Source: Candidatus Coatesiibacteriota bacterium
Lineage (GTDB): Bacteria > JAFGND01
Reading direction: 5' to 3'
Assembly: GCA_016927185.1 (NCBI GenBank)
Contig: JAFGND010000058.1
Coordinates: 1 to 10,391, forward strand
Length of the DNA: 10,391 bases
Shown: piece by piece, positions 7,552-10,391 of the stretch
Layout of the letters: the number at the start of each line of letters is the position of its first letter
How positions within the stretch are numbered: the stretch's first letter is position 1
The notes under the pieces: generated by a model
What the model was told of the DNA's origin: nothing
What the model saw: only the letters and a program-made list of their open reading frames with translations
Databases searched by the model: none
Position numbers and translations under genes: made by a program

Positions 7552-7593
7552 ATTATGAATAAACTCCAAAATCAATTAAACATTTTATGTCAA
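7552..7593 (-). promoter_or_regulatory. Possible internal promoter before the cyclic-nucleotide-binding gene
   Basis: The 101-base gap after murA is AT-rich and contains CATAAT (7557-7552), a five-of-six -10 match, 17 bases downstream of a weak -35, TTTAAT (7580-7575). A perfect TTGACA also lies at 7593-7588, but the sequence 17 bases after it (TTTGGA) is not a -10. No hairpin plus T-run follows murA, so readthrough from the murA transcript is also likely. The call is weak. Confidence 0.25.
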
Positions 7594-7633
7594 TACTTTT
7601 TTAAACAGTTTAGATTCATGTAATAGGTCAGTT

Positions 7634-8902
7634 TTATGTTTCGTCATCGCCTTCCTTGATTCTCTTCATCTGAGCTCCTACTGCTGCCAGTTTCTCCTCA
7701 ATTTTCTCGTATCCCCTGTCAATATGATAAACCCTCAGGATTTCAGTCTCGCCATCTGCAACAAGACCTGCAAGAACTAGTGCAGCTGAAGCTCTCAGAT
7801 CGCTTGCCATTACTGATGCCCCTTCAAGCTTGTGTACACCTGTTACCAATGCCTTGTTGTCTTCAATGACTATCTGGGCACCGAGTCTGCACAGTTCAGG
7901 TGCATGGCTGAATCTTTCCGGATAAATTCCTTCGGTAATTACACTTCTTCCGTCAGCAACTGACAGTATAGCCATCATCTGAGCCTGCATATCAGTAGGA
8001 AAAGCCGGGAATGGGTGAGTATGAATGTCAGTTGGCTTTATTACTGAAGGTCCTGCAACCTCAATTCCATTCTTCACTGTTTTAACAGTAGCTCCAACCT
8101 CTCTCATTTTCCGGATTATTGTCTTGATATTCTTCTGGTCAGCTCCCTCCAGTGTCAATCTGCTGCCGGTAATTACTGCTGCAGCCATATATGTTCCTGT
8201 CTCAATCCTGTCAGGAATGTTTGTGAAATCTGTTGGCTGCAATTGTTCTACTCCTTTTATTTCAATTATGTCAGATCCAGCTCCTTTTATCTTTGCACCC
8301 ATGCTGCTTAAGAATTGCGCAAGAGCAACAACTTCTGGCTCTTTTGCAACATTCTCCAGGATAGTATCGCCTTTTGCCAGAGTAGCAGCCATCATTGCCT
8401 GTGCTGTAGCGCCAACACTCACCAAATCAAAGAAAATCTCACAACCATGCAGTTCTTCAGCATCTGCAATAATGTAACCTTTTTCAAGACGTATTCTTGC
8501 TCCCAGTGCTTCAAGTGCTTTTATGTGCTGGTCCACTGGTCTCGGTCCAATTACGCAGCCTCCAGGCAGGGAAACCTTGGCTTTTTTCATGTGAGCCAGA
8601 AGCGGAGCCAGTACATAATAAGTTGCCCTCATTTTCCTTACAAGATCATAAGGTGCTTCTGGATAATTGAAGGTTTCGGTATCAATCTGAAGAACATTGT
8701 CTTCAAAAACGACCTTCGCCCCGATTATTCTCAAGACATTGGACATTGTGTGTACATCAACAAGATCAGGAACATTTCTGATTGTTGTCAATCCTCTTGT
8801 CAGTAGACTTGCTGCCATCATGGGTAACACAGCATTCTTGCTTCCTGAAATTGGAATTGTCCCGGAAAGTCTTTCTCTTCCTCTTATAAGGAGTTTATCC
8901 AT
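7634..8902 (-). CDS. murA: UDP-N-acetylglucosamine 1-carboxyvinyltransferase (MurA)
   Basis: This enzyme catalyses the first committed step of peptidoglycan synthesis in the cytoplasm: transfer of enolpyruvate from PEP to the 3'-hydroxyl of UDP-GlcNAc. The 422 residues match the usual length of about 420. Substrate-contact residues lie in SGSKNAVLP (Lys22, Asn23). The PEP-attacking cysteine is Cys116 in LPGGCVIGPRPVD, with Arg92 in KMRATYY ahead of it. The catalytic aspartate is Asp304 in FPTDMQAQ, and Arg396 sits in HIDRGYEKIEEKLAAVGA near the end. Cys rather than Asp at the active loop predicts sensitivity to fosfomycin. The ATG has an AAGGGGTGG ribosome site 4 bases upstream, within the end of the aminotransferase gene, which it overlaps by 19 bases. 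All key residues are present, so it should be active. Its presence shows the organism has a peptidoglycan wall. Confidence 0.97.
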   Translation of the reverse strand: MDKLLIRGRERLSGTIPISGSKNAVLPMMAASLLTRGLTTIRNVPDLVDVHTMSNVLRIIGAKVVFEDNVLQIDTETFNYPEAPYDLVRKMRATYYVLAPLLAHMKKAKVSLPGGCVIGPRPVDQHIKALEALGARIRLEKGYIIADAEELHGCEIFFDLVSVGATAQAMMAATLAKGDTILENVAKEPEVVALAQFLSSMGAKIKGAGSDIIEIKGVEQLQPTDFTNIPDRIETGTYMAAAVITGSRLTLEGADQKNIKTIIRKMREVGATVKTVKNGIEVAGPSVIKPTDIHTHPFPAFPTDMQAQMMAILSVADGRSVITEGIYPERFSHAPELCRLGAQIVIEDNKALVTGVHKLEGASVMASDLRASAALVLAGLVADGETEILRVYHIDRGYEKIEEKLAAVGAQMKRIKEGDDET

Positions 8903-10062
8903 AATTCCACCCCTTTTGCAAGGCGTTTCAAGCCTTCAATTATATTTTCATCTGAAGTTGCAAAACTCAATCTGACATGATTCTCAATGCCGAATGCATT
9001 TCCTGATATCACAAGAATATGAACATTGTCAAGAAGGAAATTACAGAAATCAGATATTTCCCTTCCCTTCAATATTTCGCTGCAATCAACCAGGATATAA
9101 AACGCTCCCTCTGGCTTGTTTGCCTTGAGACCCTTTATCTCATTTATTCCCTTGAAAATGATTTCCTTCCTTCTCTCGAATGCAGTCACCATTCCTTCTA
9201 CATCTTTTGCTTCACCATCCAGAGCTTTTACTGCAGCTTTCTGGGCAATGGAGTTGGGGCAACTTGTTGTATGGCTCTGGAATAAAACAATTTTCTTGAT
9301 GATATCCTCAGGACCTGCTGCATATCCAATCCTCCATCCAGTCATGGAATATGCCTTGCTCATTCCATTTACAACAAATGTCTTGTCCTTCATGTCCGGG
9401 CAGAGATAAGGAATTGAGTAATGCTCATGTCCGTTAAAAACTATCTTCTCATATATTTCATCTGATATTATCCATACATTGTTTTTCAAAGCCCATTCAG
9501 CAATATCCTTAAGCTCATCTTTCGAATACACTTCACTTGTAGGATTGTTGGGGCTGTTTATAATGAATGCAACTGTCTTGTCAGTTCTTTTCTTTTCCAG
9601 ATCAGTTGCACTTACCTTGAATGTTTTTGATGAACTGGACACAACATTCACAGGAACTCCCCCTGCTGCATAAATCATGTCTGGATAGCTAACCCAGTAT
9701 GGTTTCTGAATAAGTATTTCTCCCCCTGCTGGACAGATTGCATAACATATGTTGAATAATGAATGCTTTGCCCCGTTACTGACTACAATATTTGAAGGCT
9801 TGTACTCTATCTTGTTATCCTTAAGTAGTTTCTGGCATATTGCGTCACGAAGTTCGATTATACCTGATGTTGGAGTATATTTGGTAAAATCATTATTCAA
9901 TGCTTTTTCAGCTTCCTCTTTTATTGGTTTCGGTGTAGGAAAATCAGGTTCACCTGCACCAAAGCTAATGACATTAATACCTTTTTCCTTCAATTTATTA
10001 ACCTTGGCAATAGATCCAAGAGTTTCTGAAGGCTTGAGATTTCTCAACAGTTCTGATGACAT
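8884..10062 (-). CDS. Class I PLP-dependent aminotransferase, aspartate aminotransferase type
   Basis: A 392-residue cytoplasmic fold-type I aminotransferase of the I-gamma subgroup (the AspB/AspC-like enzymes of Bacillus and Thermus), probably interconverting aspartate/oxaloacetate and glutamate/2-oxoglutarate. Motifs in order: FGAGEPDFPTP (34-44), YTPTSGIIELRDAI (62-75), NSPNNPTSEVY (169-179), SDEIYEKIVF (200-209) and the PLP-lysine box SKAYSMTGWRIGY with Lys236. Arg364 in HVRLSFA should bind the substrate carboxylate. NPTS replaces the commoner NPTG, a variation seen in the family. I place the start at the ATG at 10062 because AAGGAG lies 5 bases upstream and the protein then opens with the normal MSSELL...PSETL; the in-frame codon at 10092 would add ten unsupported residues. 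The gene overlaps murA. Substrate could differ (for example other dicarboxylic or aromatic acids), since I-gamma members vary. Confidence 0.92.
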   Translation of the reverse strand: MSSELLRNLKPSETLGSIAKVNKLKEKGINVISFGAGEPDFPTPKPIKEEAEKALNNDFTKYTPTSGIIELRDAICQKLLKDNKIEYKPSNIVVSNGAKHSLFNICYAICPAGGEILIQKPYWVSYPDMIYAAGGVPVNVVSSSSKTFKVSATDLEKKRTDKTVAFIINSPNNPTSEVYSKDELKDIAEWALKNNVWIISDEIYEKIVFNGHEHYSIPYLCPDMKDKTFVVNGMSKAYSMTGWRIGYAAGPEDIIKKIVLFQSHTTSCPNSIAQKAAVKALDGEAKDVEGMVTAFERRKEIIFKGINEIKGLKANKPEGAFYILVDCSEILKGREISDFCNFLLDNVHILVISGNAFGIENHVRLSFATSDENIIEGLKRLAKGVELWINSL

Positions 10063-10174
10063 AATAACTCCTTGATTGTTAACCTTCTGCAAAGCCCATA
10101 AATGAGCTTGATTTTGTCAAGAAAAGATGATTTCAATTATTTCTCCTTTCATTGCTTGCCATTTTCTTTTTCAT
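10044..10174 (-). other. Two possible leader mini-ORFs upstream of the aminotransferase
   Basis: Inside the leader, an ATG at 10174 with AAAGGAG upstream opens a 13-codon frame (MKKKMASNERRNN) that stops at 10133. A TTG at 10136, with its own AAAGGAG six bases upstream, opens a 30-codon frame (10136-10044; it contains FLDKIKLIYGLC). The stop of the first overlaps the start of the second (TTGA), and the second runs 19 bases into the aminotransferase gene. The chained ribosome sites look like translational coupling or a leader peptide system, but such short AT-rich frames can arise by chance and I recognise no conserved peptide. Confidence 0.22.
10107..10121. repeat. 15-bp palindromic box, copy 1 (CTTGATTTTGTCAAG)
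   Basis: The arms CTTGA and TCAAG are perfect inverted complements around a 5-bp centre. The identical 15-mer recurs at 10263. This copy lies in the transcribed leader, 45 bases before the aminotransferase ATG, and has no -10 element at a usable distance, so it is unlikely to be a second promoter. It could be a downstream operator or the relic of a duplication. Confidence 0.6.
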
Positions 10175-10240
10175 ATAGCTTTTCACTCCTTTCTTATACA
10201 ACTACTAAAAAACTTGAAATCTTTTTCTGTTTTTAAGTTT

Positions 10241-10300
10241 CACCTATAATATAAGGACAAAACTTGATTTTGTCAAGGGAAAAAATTAATTTTTTAAAAA
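10241..10300 (-). promoter_or_regulatory. Strong sigma70-type promoter with A/T-rich upstream element
   Basis: On the minus strand a perfect -35, TTGACA (10276-10271), and a five-of-six -10, TATATT (10253-10248), are separated by exactly 17 bases. This predicts a start near 10241 and a leader of about 180 bases to the aminotransferase ATG. Immediately upstream of the -35 (about 10279-10300) is an A/T block with a perfect palindrome (10280-10295) resembling an UP element contacted by RNA polymerase alpha. It is the best promoter in the window and probably drives the aminotransferase, murA and likely the genes behind them. Confidence 0.7.
10263..10277. repeat. 15-bp palindromic box, copy 2, overlapping the -35
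   Basis: This is identical over all 15 bases to the box at 10107-10121 and has the same CTTGA/TCAAG arms. Its minus-strand reading, CTTGACAAAATCAAG, contains the whole -35 hexamer of the main promoter, so a protein bound here would block RNA polymerase. The two copies are 156 bp apart. Confidence 0.6.
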
Positions 10301-10319
10301 AGGTAGCTATTCTTACTAT

Positions 10320-10346
10320 AAAAGTAGTTAAAAGTATATAAAAGTA
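10320..10346. repeat. Three AAAAGTA repeats with exact 10-bp period
   Basis: AAAAGTA occurs at 10320, 10330 and 10340 (TACTTTT on the coding strand), separated each time by 3 bases. The block lies about 45-70 bp upstream of the -35 of the main promoter. Helically phased A-tracts can bend DNA, and a tandem set of this kind can also be an activator-binding site. The period is exact, but the sequence is AT-rich and only three units are seen. Confidence 0.45.
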
Positions 10347-10391
10347 ATAACTTTTGGACTATTTTTTATATAATTATAAACATAAAAACAT

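Larger units (their letters stand above)
10063..10391. other. Intergenic promoter/leader region upstream of the aminotransferase
   Basis: These 329 bases hold no recognisable protein of normal size. From right to left they contain the phased AAAAGTA repeats, the A/T upstream element, the main promoter with its palindromic box, a leader with two mini-ORFs, the second palindromic box, a six-pair hairpin candidate (10092-10097 with 10104-10109, no T-run) and the AAGGAG site (10073-10068). I see no T-box, known riboswitch or tRNA. The far right end is very AT-rich and gives no sign of the neighbouring gene. Confidence 0.6.

Noticed and set aside
8025-8806. Plus-strand open frames opposite murA (and similar ones opposite the secreted proteins, the glycosyltransferase and the aminotransferase).
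   Set aside because: They are antisense to strongly conserved genes, lack ribosome sites and show no recognisable domains.
10063-10092. Upstream extension of the aminotransferase by ten residues.
   Set aside because: The AAGGAG site is placed for the ATG at 10062, and family members begin close to that point.
10063-10240. T-box or amino-acid riboswitch in the aminotransferase leader.
   Set aside because: No T-box core, no strong paired stems and no terminator/antiterminator with a T-run; only a short six-pair hairpin is seen.
1-10391. CRISPR arrays, insertion sequences, tRNA or rRNA genes.
   Set aside because: No spaced repeat array, transposase, terminal repeats or recognisable RNA gene sequence was seen.

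Overview
The window is a single-strand block of an AT-rich bacterial genome: every gene I can support reads right to left (minus strand). It carries two conserved housekeeping enzymes (a class I aminotransferase and MurA), GatC, a PorV-family outer-membrane protein, and two secreted proteins with C-terminal type IX secretion (T9SS) sorting domains. The T9SS sorting domains, the PorV-type barrel and the 'PNGGE.W' Ig-like repeats together point to a Gram-negative member of the FCB group, perhaps an uncultured lineage such as Cloacimonadota, WOR-3 or a relative. I cannot name the species from sequence alone. The standard genetic code reads cleanly through all genes.

Layout in transcription order. 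(1) 10391-10063: an AT-rich promoter and leader region. It has a near-consensus sigma70-type promoter, an A/T-rich upstream element, three phased TACTTTT repeats, and two identical 15-bp palindromic boxes, one of which overlaps the -35. (2) 10062-7634: a PLP-dependent aspartate-type aminotransferase whose end overlaps the start of murA. (3) 7633-7533: a short gap with a possible internal promoter. (4) 7532-4007: a tightly packed run of five genes: a stand-alone cyclic-nucleotide-binding protein, a PorV/PorQ-family outer-membrane protein (TTG start, overlapping the preceding gene), gatC, a DUF4870-type membrane protein and a GT-C (PMT/GT39-like) membrane glycosyltransferase. Junctions are overlaps or abutting stop/start codons, so translational coupling is likely. 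(5) 4006-3822: a 185-bp spacer with a plausible promoter. (6) 3821-298: two coupled genes for large exported beta-propeller proteins ending in T9SS type A sorting domains. (7) 297-1: non-coding sequence with two palindromes and, at its left edge, a TTGACA box that probably belongs to the next gene outside the window.

How the parts may fit together: the PorV-like protein belongs to the family that receives and shuttles T9SS cargo at the outer membrane, and two T9SS cargo proteins are encoded about 2.4 kb downstream. A membrane glycosyltransferase lies between them, and a cyclic-nucleotide sensor is fused by overlap to the PorV-like gene. A surface-display module attached to a cell-wall/translation housekeeping operon is my inference; no single feature proves it. 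I found no mobile element, tRNA, rRNA, CRISPR array or convincing intrinsic terminator.
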